Shown here piece after piece: positions 23,791 to 34,044 of a DNA stretch of 64,000 nucleotides. Below the pieces are notes generated by a model. It made no database searches. It worked only from the letters and a program-made list of their open reading frames with translations, and was not told the DNA's origin. The DNA is taken from NCBI RefSeq assembly GCF_013294115.1, contig NZ_JABSNP010000020.1, positions 20,110 through 84,109 of the forward strand. Direction: 5' to 3'. The DNA comes from Hymenobacter caeli. Lineage in GTDB: Bacteria; Bacteroidota; Bacteroidia; Cytophagales; Hymenobacteraceae. Numbering within the stretch: the stretch's first letter is position 1; each line of letters opens with the position of its first letter. The translations under genes and the position numbers were made by a program.

Positions 23791-23809
23791 GTTTAGAATA
23801 AGTCTAAAC
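23791..23809 (+). promoter_or_regulatory. Operator-like perfect inverted repeat over the transcription start
   Basis: GTTTAGA-ATAAG-TCTAAAC is a perfect 7-bp palindrome with a 5-nt spacer located 5 nt after the -7 box, where a bound repressor would block initiation. With the copy at 23732 it brackets the promoter. Confidence 0.65.
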
Positions 23810-23895
23810 AATAAAAGCCTCGCTGCGGGGCCCCGGCGCGGTGCCGGGCCCGGTGCGACTAAGGCAAGCAGAGCACGACCAGCGGGTTGACACGC

Positions 23896-26331
23896 ATGAA
23901 CTATTGGAAAAACATGGGCCTGGCCGCGGCGCTGGCCGTGGGCACGGTGGCAGCGGCGCAGGCGCAGCAAGGGGCCATTCGCGGGCGCGTCACGACTTCG
24001 GACGGGGCCCCGGCGGAAGCCGTGACGGTGGGCCTGAAGGGGCAGGGCCAGGGGGCCATCACCGACGAGCAGGGCCGCTACGGGCTGGAGCGCGTGCGCG
24101 ACGGCTCCTACACGCTGGTGGTGTCGGCCCTGGGCCTGCAAACGGCCGAGCGCCCGGTGACGGTGCGCGGCGGCCAGGCCGCGGCGGTGGATTTTGTGCT
24201 GACCGAAAACGCCGCCCAGCTGGCCGAAGTGGTGGTGCGGGCCAACCGCGTGAACCGCTTCGCCCGCAAAGCGTCGGACTACGTGGGCAAAATGCCGCTC
24301 ACCAACCTCGAAAACCCGCAGGTGTACGCCACCGTGGGCAAGGAAGTGCTGGCCGAGCAGCTGGTGTACACCGTGGACGACGCCCTGCGCAACGCCCCCG
24401 GCGTGCAGCGCATGTGGGAGGCCACGGGCCGCGCCGGCGACGGCGGCGGCTACTACAACAGCCGGGGCTTCGTGCTGCAAAGCCGGCTGCGCAACGGCAT
24501 CGCCGGCAACGTAACCAGCGACATCGACGCCAGCAACCTGGAGAAGCTCGAAGTCATCAAGGGGCCCTCGGCCACGCTCTTCGGCAGCGCCCTCACCTCG
24601 TACGGCGGCCTGCTGAACCGCGTGACCAAGAAACCCAACGAAACGTTTGGGGGCGAGGTGGCGGTGGCCGGCGGCAGCTACGGCTTCCACCGCGTGAGCG
24701 CCGACGTGAACGCACCGCTCAACGCGGCCAAAACCCTGGCCTTCCGCCTGAACACGGCTTACAACTACGAAGACAGCTTCCAGAACCAGGGCTACCCCGG
24801 CTTCACCAAGAACCTGTCCATTGCCCCGAGCCTGCAGTTCCGGCCCAACGACCGGCTGACCATCAACCTCGACGCCGAGGTTTTCCGGGGCTCGAACGTG
24901 GGCAAGCAGCTCATTTTCTTCTACTTCCCGTCGGCGCAGCTCGGTGCCACGCGGGCCGACGAGCTGCCGGTGGACTACCGCCAGTCGTACACGGGCGACG
25001 GGCTGACGCAGCAGTCGCACAGCACCAACTTCTTCGGGCAGGTGCACTACCGCCTCTCGCCCAGCTTCACGTCGTCCACCAACCTGAGCACCAGCCGCAG
25101 CTACTCCAACGGCTTCGGGCCCTACTTCTACCTGGTGCCCGACGCCGTGGCCACCGGCGACGCGGCGGCCCCCGCCGGGGCCCACTACCTGGCCCGCGCC
25201 GACCAATCGACGGGCAACAGCACCTTGCAGGCCTACGAGGTGCAGCAGTTATTCAACGGCGATTTTCGGGTGGGCAGCCTGCGCAACCGCGTGGTGCTGG
25301 GCCTCGATTTCCTGCGCCTCGACTCGAACATCAGCTTCTTCGGCGGCGGCTTCGACGTGGTGAAGCTGGGCCTGCCCGGCGACGCCTACCGCACCTTCAC
25401 GGGGGCCGCCGTGCGTGCCGCCTACGCCAAAACCCCGCCCGGCACCTACCCAATCACGACGAAGACGAACACGTACAGCGCCTTCGCGTCGGACGTGCTG
25501 AACCTGACCGACCGGCTGAGCGTGCTGGCCGCGCTGCGCCTCGACCGCTTCGACAACCAGGGCGGCGTGCTGTACGTGCCGGTGGACGCGTACCAGCAAA
25601 CGGCGCTGTCGCCCAAATTCGGCGTGGTGTACCAGCCGGTGCAGGACCGGGTGGCCCTGTTCGCCAACTACCAGAACAGCTTCACCAACCTGAACTCGTT
25701 CCAGGACACGGAAGGCAACGTGGTGCGGGCCAAGCCCGAGCACGCCAACCAGGCCGAGGCCGGCGTGAAGCTCGACGCGGCCGGGGGCCGGCTCAGCGCC
25801 ACCGTGAGCTACTACGACATCCGGGTGAAGGACCTGTTGCGCAGCACGCCCACCCTGGCCCTGAACACGGCCCAGACCCAGAACGGCACCCAGCGCAGCC
25901 GGGGCGTGGAGGTGAACGTAATTGCCAACCCCGTGCGGGGCGTGAACGTGGTGGCCGGCTTCGCCTACAACGACTCCAAGTTCACCAACTCCAGCCCCGA
26001 CGTGGACGGCCTGCGGCCCAACACGGCGTCGTCGCCGTACCTGGCCAACCTGTGGCTGAGCTACCGCGTGGCCACCGGCCGGGCCCGGGGACTGGGCGCG
26101 GGCTTCGGCGGCAACTACGCCAGCGACAACAAAATTCAGAACACGACCACCAACGTGTTCATCTTGCCCCAGTACACGGTGCTGAACGCCAGCCTGTTCT
26201 ACGACCAGCCCAAGTACCGCCTGGGGGTGAAGATGGACAACCTCACCGATAAGCACTACTGGACGGGCTACACCACCATGAACGCGCAGAAGCTGCGCAG
26301 CGTGGTGGGCAGCGTGGCCTATAAGTTCTAA
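23896..26331 (+). CDS. TonB-dependent siderophore-type outer-membrane receptor
   Basis: 811 aa from ATG 23896 (TTG 23887 is an alternative). A signal peptide ends at AAAQAQ. A carboxypeptidase-regulatory-like domain follows (about 25-105, AIRGRVTTSDGAPAE), then the plug (about 125-260; YTVDDALRNAPGVQRM, YYNSRGF, IEVIKGPSATLFG-like LEVIKGPSATLFG) and a 22-strand barrel that ends in the aromatic VAYKF. The plug and RGF motif match siderophore receptors of the FhuA/FecA class. It takes up a ferric chelate with energy from TonB. The next gene encodes a PepSY membrane protein, a usual partner in iron uptake. The promoter is bracketed by two operators. Confidence 0.92.
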   Translation: MNYWKNMGLAAALAVGTVAAAQAQQGAIRGRVTTSDGAPAEAVTVGLKGQGQGAITDEQGRYGLERVRDGSYTLVVSALGLQTAERPVTVRGGQAAAVDFVLTENAAQLAEVVVRANRVNRFARKASDYVGKMPLTNLENPQVYATVGKEVLAEQLVYTVDDALRNAPGVQRMWEATGRAGDGGGYYNSRGFVLQSRLRNGIAGNVTSDIDASNLEKLEVIKGPSATLFGSALTSYGGLLNRVTKKPNETFGGEVAVAGGSYGFHRVSADVNAPLNAAKTLAFRLNTAYNYEDSFQNQGYPGFTKNLSIAPSLQFRPNDRLTINLDAEVFRGSNVGKQLIFFYFPSAQLGATRADELPVDYRQSYTGDGLTQQSHSTNFFGQVHYRLSPSFTSSTNLSTSRSYSNGFGPYFYLVPDAVATGDAAAPAGAHYLARADQSTGNSTLQAYEVQQLFNGDFRVGSLRNRVVLGLDFLRLDSNISFFGGGFDVVKLGLPGDAYRTFTGAAVRAAYAKTPPGTYPITTKTNTYSAFASDVLNLTDRLSVLAALRLDRFDNQGGVLYVPVDAYQQTALSPKFGVVYQPVQDRVALFANYQNSFTNLNSFQDTEGNVVRAKPEHANQAEAGVKLDAAGGRLSATVSYYDIRVKDLLRSTPTLALNTAQTQNGTQRSRGVEVNVIANPVRGVNVVAGFAYNDSKFTNSSPDVDGLRPNTASSPYLANLWLSYRVATGRARGLGAGFGGNYASDNKIQNTTTNVFILPQYTVLNASLFYDQPKYRLGVKMDNLTDKHYWTGYTTMNAQKLRSVVGSVAYKF

Positions 26332-26336
26332 CGCTA

Positions 26337-26402
26337 CGTTGCTGGTCTTTAGCTTTCGTCCCAACAAAAAGCTAATAGCCAACAGCTATTAGCCAACAGC
26401 CA
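26337..26402. repeat. TAGCT-type inverted repeat between receptor and PepSY genes
   Basis: Contains CTTTAGCTTTCG and AAAAAGCTAATAGCC, followed by AACAGCTATTAGCCAACAGC. Both belong to the dispersed TAGCTNTTAGC family. The element could form a small hairpin within the likely receptor-PepSY transcript. Confidence 0.6.
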
Positions 26403-26410
26403 AACACAAA

Positions 26411-27562
26411 ATGACCCTTAAAAAAGCCGTCGGCCAACTTCACCTCTGGCTCGGCCTCGCGTCGGGGCTGGTGGTGTTCGTCGTGAGCTTGACGGGGGCC
26501 ATTTACGTGTTTCAGGACGAGATTCGCGACGCCACCGAACCGTGGCGCTGGGCCGCCGCGCCGGCCGCCGGGGCCCCGCTGCCGCCCGCGCGGCTGCAAG
26601 CGGCCGTGGTGGCGCGGCACCCGGGGGCCCAGCCGTCGTGGACGGCCTACTACGGGCCCGGCCGCGCGGCCACGGTGGCCTTCGCCGACCGGGCCGGGGC
26701 CCAGTACCTGGCAGCCTTGAACCCTTATACCGGGCAGGTGCTGCACGAGCAAAACCTGCGGCGCGACTTTTTCACCATTGTGGAGGCCATCCACACGTCG
26801 TTGCTGCTGCCGCCGCCGGTGGGCGGGTGGGCGGTGGGCGTGGCCATCGCCATCTTTTTGGTGCTGCTGGGCACGGGGCTGGTGCTGTGGTGGCCCAAGC
26901 GCCGGCACGAGCGGCTGCAGCGCCTGCGCGTGAAGTGGGGAGCGCCGTGGCGGCGGCGCAACTACGACCTGCACCAGGTGGTCGGCTTCTACGTGGCCGC
27001 GGGGGCGTTCGTCGTCGCGCTCACGGGCCTGTTCATCAGCTTTGGCGCGTGGCAGCAGGCGGCCAGCACCCTGGCCAACGCCGGCCGCCACTACCCCCTC
27101 GAAGAAATTCCGCCCCGCCCCGCCCCGCTGGCGGCGGCCGGGGCCCCGTCCCAGCCGCTGCTCGATGCGGTGTACCGGCAGGTGCGGCAGCGCTCGCCCA
27201 CGGCCGACATGGTGCTCATCGGCCCGGTGGCGGGGCCCCGCGAACCCGTGTACTGCTTGGCCTACCAGCGGGCGCTGCACTACTACCACCGCGACGAGTT
27301 CTACTTCCACCCCGTGTCGGGCCGGCTGCTGCGGGCCCTGCCCCACGCGGGCAAAAGCGCCGGCAAAAAGCTCGGCGACCTCAACTACGACCTGCACACC
27401 GGCCAGCTGCTGGGCCTGGGCGGCAAAATCGTGGCGCTGCTGGTCAGCCTGATTTGCGCCAGCCTGCCCGTCACCGGCACGCTGCTGTGGTGGGGCCGCC
27501 GCCACAAGGCCCGCCCGCGGCCCGCCGCCCGGGGCGCGGCCGTACCGGTTCCGGCCCGCTAA
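26411..27562 (+). CDS. PepSY-domain integral membrane protein (PiuB-like)
   Basis: 383 aa. Four membrane helices are apparent: one at residues 14-36 (LWLGLASGLVVFVVSLTGAI), one near 140-160, one near 195-215 and one near 340-360. Between them are PepSY-type periplasmic segments. FHxxxG-like signatures seen are QLHLWLGL and DLHQVVGFYVAAGAFVVALTG. The family is found with siderophore receptors and may act as a ferric-siderophore reductase (family knowledge, not shown here). It starts 80 nt after the receptor gene and is likely cotranscribed. Confidence 0.88.
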   Translation: MTLKKAVGQLHLWLGLASGLVVFVVSLTGAIYVFQDEIRDATEPWRWAAAPAAGAPLPPARLQAAVVARHPGAQPSWTAYYGPGRAATVAFADRAGAQYLAALNPYTGQVLHEQNLRRDFFTIVEAIHTSLLLPPPVGGWAVGVAIAIFLVLLGTGLVLWWPKRRHERLQRLRVKWGAPWRRRNYDLHQVVGFYVAAGAFVVALTGLFISFGAWQQAASTLANAGRHYPLEEIPPRPAPLAAAGAPSQPLLDAVYRQVRQRSPTADMVLIGPVAGPREPVYCLAYQRALHYYHRDEFYFHPVSGRLLRALPHAGKSAGKKLGDLNYDLHTGQLLGLGGKIVALLVSLICASLPVTGTLLWWGRRHKARPRPAARGAAVPVPAR

Positions 27563-27586
27563 CCCATTATTTTCAGGGTAATTCTC

Positions 27587-27958
27587 ATGGCGAAGTTCTT
27601 GCACCACAACGCGTTTGGCTACTGTGTGCGCTGCCCGCGCACCGGCTACCTGCACCTGTGCTTTGGCCCGGTGGCCATGGCCCTCACGCCGGTCGAGTTT
27701 GCCGGCTTTCGCGAGTCGGTGGCGGCCACGGCCTACCAGGTGGCCCAGCACCCCGTAGCCGACGCCGGGGCCCGCTGCGTGGCCCTGCGCACCCCCGCCG
27801 AGCGCCTGGCCCTGGTGTTCACCCGCGCCGAGCTGGCCCAGCTGCAAGAGCTGGTGGAGATGACGGCTTTGCTGCTCGAAACCGAAACGCTGCTCGGCGG
27901 GCCCCCGCCCGCCGGCTACTGCGCCGGCTGCCCCAGGGGCGGCGGCGACCCCCAATAG
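27587..27958 (+). CDS. Small conserved protein with CxxC motifs
   Basis: 123 aa. Two Cys pairs, CVRCP near residue 13 and CAGCP near 112, could bind a metal. The start MAKFLHHNAFGYCVRCPRTG and the following HLCFGPVAMALTP recall a small Bacteroidota family of unknown function (possibly DUF6686, from memory). The C-terminal third is rich in Leu and Glu (ELAQLQELVEMTALLLETE) and is probably one long helix. It starts 24 nt after the PepSY gene and may belong to the iron-uptake operon. Confidence 0.65.
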   Translation: MAKFLHHNAFGYCVRCPRTGYLHLCFGPVAMALTPVEFAGFRESVAATAYQVAQHPVADAGARCVALRTPAERLALVFTRAELAQLQELVEMTALLLETETLLGGPPPAGYCAGCPRGGGDPQ

Positions 27959-27962
27959 GCCG

Positions 27963-28391
27963 CTACTTGCCGGGCTCCGACAGGGCAATGACGACGGCCC
28001 CGCCCACCATCAGGGCGGCCCCCAAGGCCACCTGCCAGTTCAGCTTTTCTTTGAGGAACACGGCCGCTAGCACGATGGCAAACACCAGCGACACCTTGTC
28101 GAGCGGCGACACCCGCGAGGCGTCGCCCAGCGACAGCGCCCGGAACGAAAGCAGCGACGACACGCCCGTGAGCACGCCCGCGGCCAGCAGAAGCAGCCAG
28201 GTTTTGCGCTCAATGCGCCCAATTTCGGGCCACAGGCCCTGCCACGCCACCGCGCTCCACGCCACCACAATTATCAGCACCGACTGCACGGCGAAGGCCA
28301 GGCTCGGCGGCACATTCTTGATGCCCGCTTTGGATAAAACGACCACAACAGCCGTGACCAGCGCCGCCAGCAAAGAAAATACTATCCACAC
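27963..28391 (-). CDS. EamA/DMT-type membrane transporter, single domain
   Basis: 142 aa with four or five membrane helices (MWIVFSLLAALVTAVVVVLS, AFAVQSVLIIVVAW, WLLLLAAGVLTGVSSLL, VFAIVLAAVFL, ALGAALMVGGAVVIAL). One EamA repeat is present instead of two, which is typical for the short transporter family that works as a dimer; DUF and PEP-exporter-like names are used for it. The start codon is GTG at 28391, only 4 nt from an inverted repeat, so insertion of the adjacent element may have changed the original start or removed its promoter. Confidence 0.8.
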   Translation of the reverse strand: MWIVFSLLAALVTAVVVVLSKAGIKNVPPSLAFAVQSVLIIVVAWSAVAWQGLWPEIGRIERKTWLLLLAAGVLTGVSSLLSFRALSLGDASRVSPLDKVSLVFAIVLAAVFLKEKLNWQVALGAALMVGGAVVIALSEPGK

Positions 28392-28394
28392 AAG

Positions 28395-28418
28395 ACCACA
28401 GATTTAACGGATTTTTTT
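28395..28418 (+). repeat. Left inverted repeat of the GxxExxY cassette
   Basis: ACCACAGATTTAACGG followed by ATTTTTTT. It shares ACCAC-GATT-AACGGATTTTTTT with the reverse complement of the right end. Confidence 0.75.
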
Positions 28419-28451
28419 GGGGTTTCGCGCCTTTTTTTACCTGGCCTCTTA

Positions 28452-28844
28452 TTACTTGGCGGCTTTTACGAATCGTTTGAATTCCAGGCTGGGGGTGCCG
28501 AAATTTATTAACAGGGCAACCGGGATTTTGAATACTTCAAGGTAGTTGATAAGCTGGGCATGGTACGCAGGCAATATGCAGGAGGCGGCCTTTATTTCAA
28601 CAACTACCCGCCCATCAACAAAAAAATCGACCCTGCGGGAGCCGAATTTCTCGTCTTCGCAGTAAACGGGCAACTCAATCTCTCGCTCCGCCCGCAATTC
28701 TTGTTTAAATAGTTCGGTGGCCAACGAACGCTGGTAAACGACCTCTAAAAACCCACGCCCTAATTTGCGATGCACCGTCATCGCGCAACCAATTATCTTG
28801 TGCGTCAGCTCGTTGTATTCCGCCAAATCAACCAACTGCGTCAT
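28452..28844 (-). CDS. GxxExxY family protein (PD-(D/E)xK nuclease-like)
   Basis: 130 aa, the normal size. The name-giving motif is Gly31-Phe-Leu-Glu34-Val-Val-Tyr37. A nuclease-like catalytic set follows: Asp72 in RRVDFFVDG, then Glu82 and Lys84 in VVVEIKA. The family has unknown function and occurs widely and patchily across bacteria (family knowledge). The flanking inverted repeats suggest that the gene moves as a small cassette. Confidence 0.88.
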   Translation of the reverse strand: MTQLVDLAEYNELTHKIIGCAMTVHRKLGRGFLEVVYQRSLATELFKQELRAEREIELPVYCEDEKFGSRRVDFFVDGRVVVEIKAASCILPAYHAQLINYLEVFKIPVALLINFGTPSLEFKRFVKAAK

Positions 28845-28889
28845 AAATAATCAAAAAAGTACACCCCGATCATACAGGAGTGGACCCGC

Positions 28890-28933
28890 AAAAAAATCCG
28901 TTAAATCCGTTAAAAATCCGTTGAATCGGTGGT
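28890..28933 (-). repeat. Right inverted repeat of the GxxExxY cassette
   Basis: AAAAAAATCCGTTAAATCCG continues as TTAAAAATCCGTTGAATCGGTGGT. It contains three AATCCGTT-type units, one more pair than the left end, and ends 2 nt from the recQ stop codon. Confidence 0.75.
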
Positions 28934-28935
28934 CC

Positions 28936-31143
<2,208 letters not shown>

Positions 31144-31260
31144 AGCGTAATTTAGGGCAGGTGAATTGGTGAGAGTGGGGCGCTGGTAACGAAGATAAGC
31201 ACCAGCGCTTCTTAAAGGCCGATTTTGTTCATTTTAAGGTAATTTTGAATAAAAAACTGC

Positions 31261-32259
31261 GTGATTTCTGCCCCCGCCGCCGCCCTGGCCCCCCCCGACC
31301 TGCTGCGCATCGCCCGCCAGGTGCTGCACGAAGAAGCCGCCGCCCTCTACGGCGTGGCCGACGCCGTGGGGGCCACCCCCGATTTTGCCCGCTGCGTGGC
31401 GGCCATCCTGGGCCTCACGGGCCGCGTGGCGGTGACGGGCGTGGGCAAAAGCGCCCACATCGCCGGCAAAATCGTGGCCACGCTCAACGGCACCGGCACG
31501 CCGGCCCTGTTCATGCACGCGGCCGACGCCCTCCACGGCGATTTGGGCATGATTCAGGCCCAGGACTTCGTGCTGGCCATCAGCAAGAGCGGCGACACGG
31601 CCGAAATCAAGGTGCTCGTGCCGCTGCTGCGCCGCCGGGGCGTGCCGCTGGCCGCCTTGGTGAGCAACGCCGACTCGTACCTGGCCCAGCAGGCCGACTA
31701 CGTGCTGCACGCCCCCGTGGCCCGCGAGGCCTGCCCCAACAACCTGGCCCCCACCACCAGCACCACCGCCGCCCTGGCCCTGGGCGACGCCCTGGCCGTG
31801 TGCCTGCTGGAGGCCCGCCACTTCTCGGCCCAGGACTTTGCCCGCCTGCACCCCGGCGGCACCCTGGGCAAGCAGCTCTACCTGACGGTGGGCGACCTGA
31901 GCCGCCAGAACCAGCGCCCCCACGTGGGCCTCGACGCGCCGCTGAAGGAGGTGCTGCTGGAGATTTCGGGCAAGCGCCTGGGGGCCACCGCCGTGCTCAA
32001 CGCCGCCGGGGCCCTGGCCGGCATCATCACCGACGGCGACCTGCGCCGGATGCTGGGCGGGCACCTGACCGACCTGGAAACGGTGCGGGCCCGCGACATC
32101 CTCACGCCCGCGCCCGCCACGGTGGGCATCGACGACTTTGCCGCCGAGGCCCTGGCCCGGATGCAGGCCCGCAACATCACCCAGCTGGTGGTCCTGGAAA
32201 ACGAGCGGTTCGCCGGGTTTATCCACCTGCACGACCTGCTGCGCGAAGGACTGGTTTAA
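31261..32259 (+). CDS. kdsD: Arabinose-5-phosphate isomerase (KdsD/KpsF/GutQ family)
   Basis: 332 aa with a GTG start at 31261. The N-terminal SIS domain (about 20-190) shows TGVGKSAHIAGKI, HAADALHGDLGM and ISKSGDTAEI. Two CBS domains follow at about 205-330 (AVLNAAGALAGIITDGDLRRM, ITQLVVLENERFAGFIHLHD). The enzyme interconverts ribulose 5-phosphate and arabinose 5-phosphate, the first step to Kdo for lipopolysaccharide. It is 44 nt upstream of manC, another envelope sugar gene, and probably shares its transcript. TAATTTTG at 31240-31247 may be a -7 box, without a well-spaced -33. Confidence 0.93.
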   Translation: MISAPAAALAPPDLLRIARQVLHEEAAALYGVADAVGATPDFARCVAAILGLTGRVAVTGVGKSAHIAGKIVATLNGTGTPALFMHAADALHGDLGMIQAQDFVLAISKSGDTAEIKVLVPLLRRRGVPLAALVSNADSYLAQQADYVLHAPVAREACPNNLAPTTSTTAALALGDALAVCLLEARHFSAQDFARLHPGGTLGKQLYLTVGDLSRQNQRPHVGLDAPLKEVLLEISGKRLGATAVLNAAGALAGIITDGDLRRMLGGHLTDLETVRARDILTPAPATVGIDDFAAEALARMQARNITQLVVLENERFAGFIHLHDLLREGLV

Positions 32260-32302
32260 ACCGGCCTACCTTGCAGCGGAATATTACTATGCTGTTACCC
32301 CT

Positions 32303-33385
32303 ATGAATTCAACCTACCTCGTGGTGATGGCCGGCGGCATTGGCAGCCGGTTCTGGCCCTTTAGCCGCACCACGCACCCCAAGCAGTTCCACGACGTGCT
32401 GGGCACGGGCCGCTCCATGCTGCAAGTTACGGTGGACCGCTTCGCCGGCCTGTGCCCGCCCGAAAACGTGTTCGTGGTGACCAACCGCGACTACGCCGCC
32501 CTCGTGCACCAGCACCTGCCGCAGCTGCCCCCGGACCAGGTTCTGGGCGAGCCCATCGGGCGCAACACGGCCCCCTGCATCGCCTACGCCAGCTACCGCA
32601 TTGCCCAGCGCGACCCCCGGGCCACCATCATCGTGACGCCCGCCGACCACGCGGTGGCCAACGAGCCCGAATTTCGACGGGTGATGGCCCTGGCCGTGGA
32701 CGCGGCCCGCGCCAACGACGTGCTCGTGACGCTGGGCATCCACCCCTCGCGGCCCGACACCGGCTACGGCTACATCCAGTACATGGACGGCCAGAGCCTG
32801 CCCGGGGGCCAACTGCACAAGGTGAAAACCTTCACCGAAAAGCCGAACCTGGAGCTGGCCAAGATGTTCGTGGACAGCGGCGACTTCCTCTGGAACTCGG
32901 GCCTGTTCGTGTGGCGGGCCGACGCCATCCTGGACGCTTTCCGGCAGCACCTGGGCGACATTGCCGAGGTGTTCGAGGAAGGGGCGGCCGCCCTCGGCAC
33001 CCCGCAGGAAGACGCCTTCATCAGCGAAGCCTACTCGCGCTGCCCCAACATCAGCATCGACTACGGCATCATGGAGAAGGCCGACAACGTGTACGTGCTG
33101 CCCGCGGCCTTCGGGTGGAGCGACGTGGGCACCTGGGATTCGCTGCACCGCATCGGCCAGCAGGACGAAAACGGCAACATGGTGAACGGCGACGTGCTGC
33201 TGTACGACACCACCGGCTGCGTCATCAAAACCCCCTCGGAGCGCCTCGTGGTGGTGCAGGGCCTCGAAGACTACATCATCGCCGAGTACGACAACGTGCT
33301 GCTCATCTGCAAGCGCAGCGAAGAGCAGCGCGTGAAAGAGTTCGTAGCCGACGTGAAGGCCAAGAAGGGCGCGGGCTACAACTAA
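32303..33385 (+). CDS. manC: Mannose-1-phosphate guanylyltransferase
   Basis: 360 aa from ATG 32303. The nucleotidyltransferase signature VMAGGIGSRFWPFSRTTHPKQF and GEPIGRNTAPCIAYASY, plus KTFTEKPNLELA (FxEKP) and DYGIMEKADNVYVLPA, define GDP-mannose pyrophosphorylases. It makes GDP-mannose for surface polysaccharides. The length shows a single-domain enzyme without the fused isomerase found in type II enzymes. Confidence 0.93.
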   Translation: MNSTYLVVMAGGIGSRFWPFSRTTHPKQFHDVLGTGRSMLQVTVDRFAGLCPPENVFVVTNRDYAALVHQHLPQLPPDQVLGEPIGRNTAPCIAYASYRIAQRDPRATIIVTPADHAVANEPEFRRVMALAVDAARANDVLVTLGIHPSRPDTGYGYIQYMDGQSLPGGQLHKVKTFTEKPNLELAKMFVDSGDFLWNSGLFVWRADAILDAFRQHLGDIAEVFEEGAAALGTPQEDAFISEAYSRCPNISIDYGIMEKADNVYVLPAAFGWSDVGTWDSLHRIGQQDENGNMVNGDVLLYDTTGCVIKTPSERLVVVQGLEDYIIAEYDNVLLICKRSEEQRVKEFVADVKAKKGAGYN

Positions 33386-33405
33386 ACGTTAATAATCAGC
33401 TTTTT

Positions 33406-33945
33406 GTGAAGCTTTTACTCGCTTGTATTCTTGCCGGCAGTAGCTGGCTGCCGACCGCCGGGGCCCCACCGAAACCCGCCACGTTGTGCCAGGCCGGGGA
33501 AACGCCTGTGTTTTCCTTCAAAACGAACGGCGGCAAAACAGCCACCCTCTGCCGGGGCCCCAAAGGCAGCTACTTGGTGTACCGGTTCGGCACGGCGGCG
33601 AAGGTTGAGCTGCAGTACCCCGCGAAGCTCGATGCCAGTAGCTGGCGAAAGTTCACGTACTGGTTTTACACGCGTGGGGGCGGCGCTCACAATTCCGGCA
33701 TCGAAGATTACCGGCTTACGTTCGAAAATAACGGCGTGCAGTACACGCTCTCCGACCAGACCACGGCCTTCTACAACAAGCAGCAGGAGGAGGATTACCG
33801 CCGCGAAGTAGCTGTGGTAGTAACTGTGAAGGGTAAGGATGTTACCATTGCGGGTAATCTGGGAACTACGGTGGGCGAACTGGTGGCCGTGACCCATGAC
33901 CACAAGGTGAAGCTGGATGAGGACATGATGGTAGCACCCTACTAA
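33406..33945 (+). CDS. Hypothetical exported protein
   Basis: 179 aa with a GTG start at 33406. The signal peptide is MKLLLACILAGSSWLPTAGA. The mature part is rich in Tyr, Thr and Lys (FYNKQQEEDYRREVAVVVTV) and probably all-beta; I recognise no domain. It starts 20 nt after manC and is followed by a strong terminator, so it could be the last gene of that operon. Base composition is a little lower in GC than manC. Confidence 0.7.
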   Translation: MKLLLACILAGSSWLPTAGAPPKPATLCQAGETPVFSFKTNGGKTATLCRGPKGSYLVYRFGTAAKVELQYPAKLDASSWRKFTYWFYTRGGGAHNSGIEDYRLTFENNGVQYTLSDQTTAFYNKQQEEDYRREVAVVVTVKGKDVTIAGNLGTTVGELVAVTHDHKVKLDEDMMVAPY

Positions 33946-33948
33946 ACG

Positions 33949-33984
33949 AAAAAGCCCCGGCTCTGCGCAGAGTCGGGGCTTTTC
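33949..33984. terminator. Bidirectional terminator between convergent genes
   Basis: AAAAGCCCCGGCTCTGCG and CGCAGAGTCGGGGCTTTT form a stem with flanking A and T runs. It can serve both the manC-side operon and rlmB on the other strand. Confidence 0.9.
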
Positions 33985-34044
33985 ATATCTCCGGGTCTAT
34001 CAATCGTGCGGGCGGATTAGCTGCGTTCCACTCACAATGTCGGA

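Larger units (their letters stand above)
28395..28933. mobile_element. Putative 539-bp cassette carrying a GxxExxY gene
   Basis: The segment is bounded by inverted repeats: left ACCACAGATTTAACGG (28395-28410 and on to 28418), right 28890-28933 whose reverse complement begins ACCACCGATTCAACGG. It contains only the GxxExxY gene. It fits exactly between recQ (stop codon at 28936-28938) and the EamA gene (start at 28391). No transposase is encoded, so mobility would need help from elsewhere. Confidence 0.55.
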
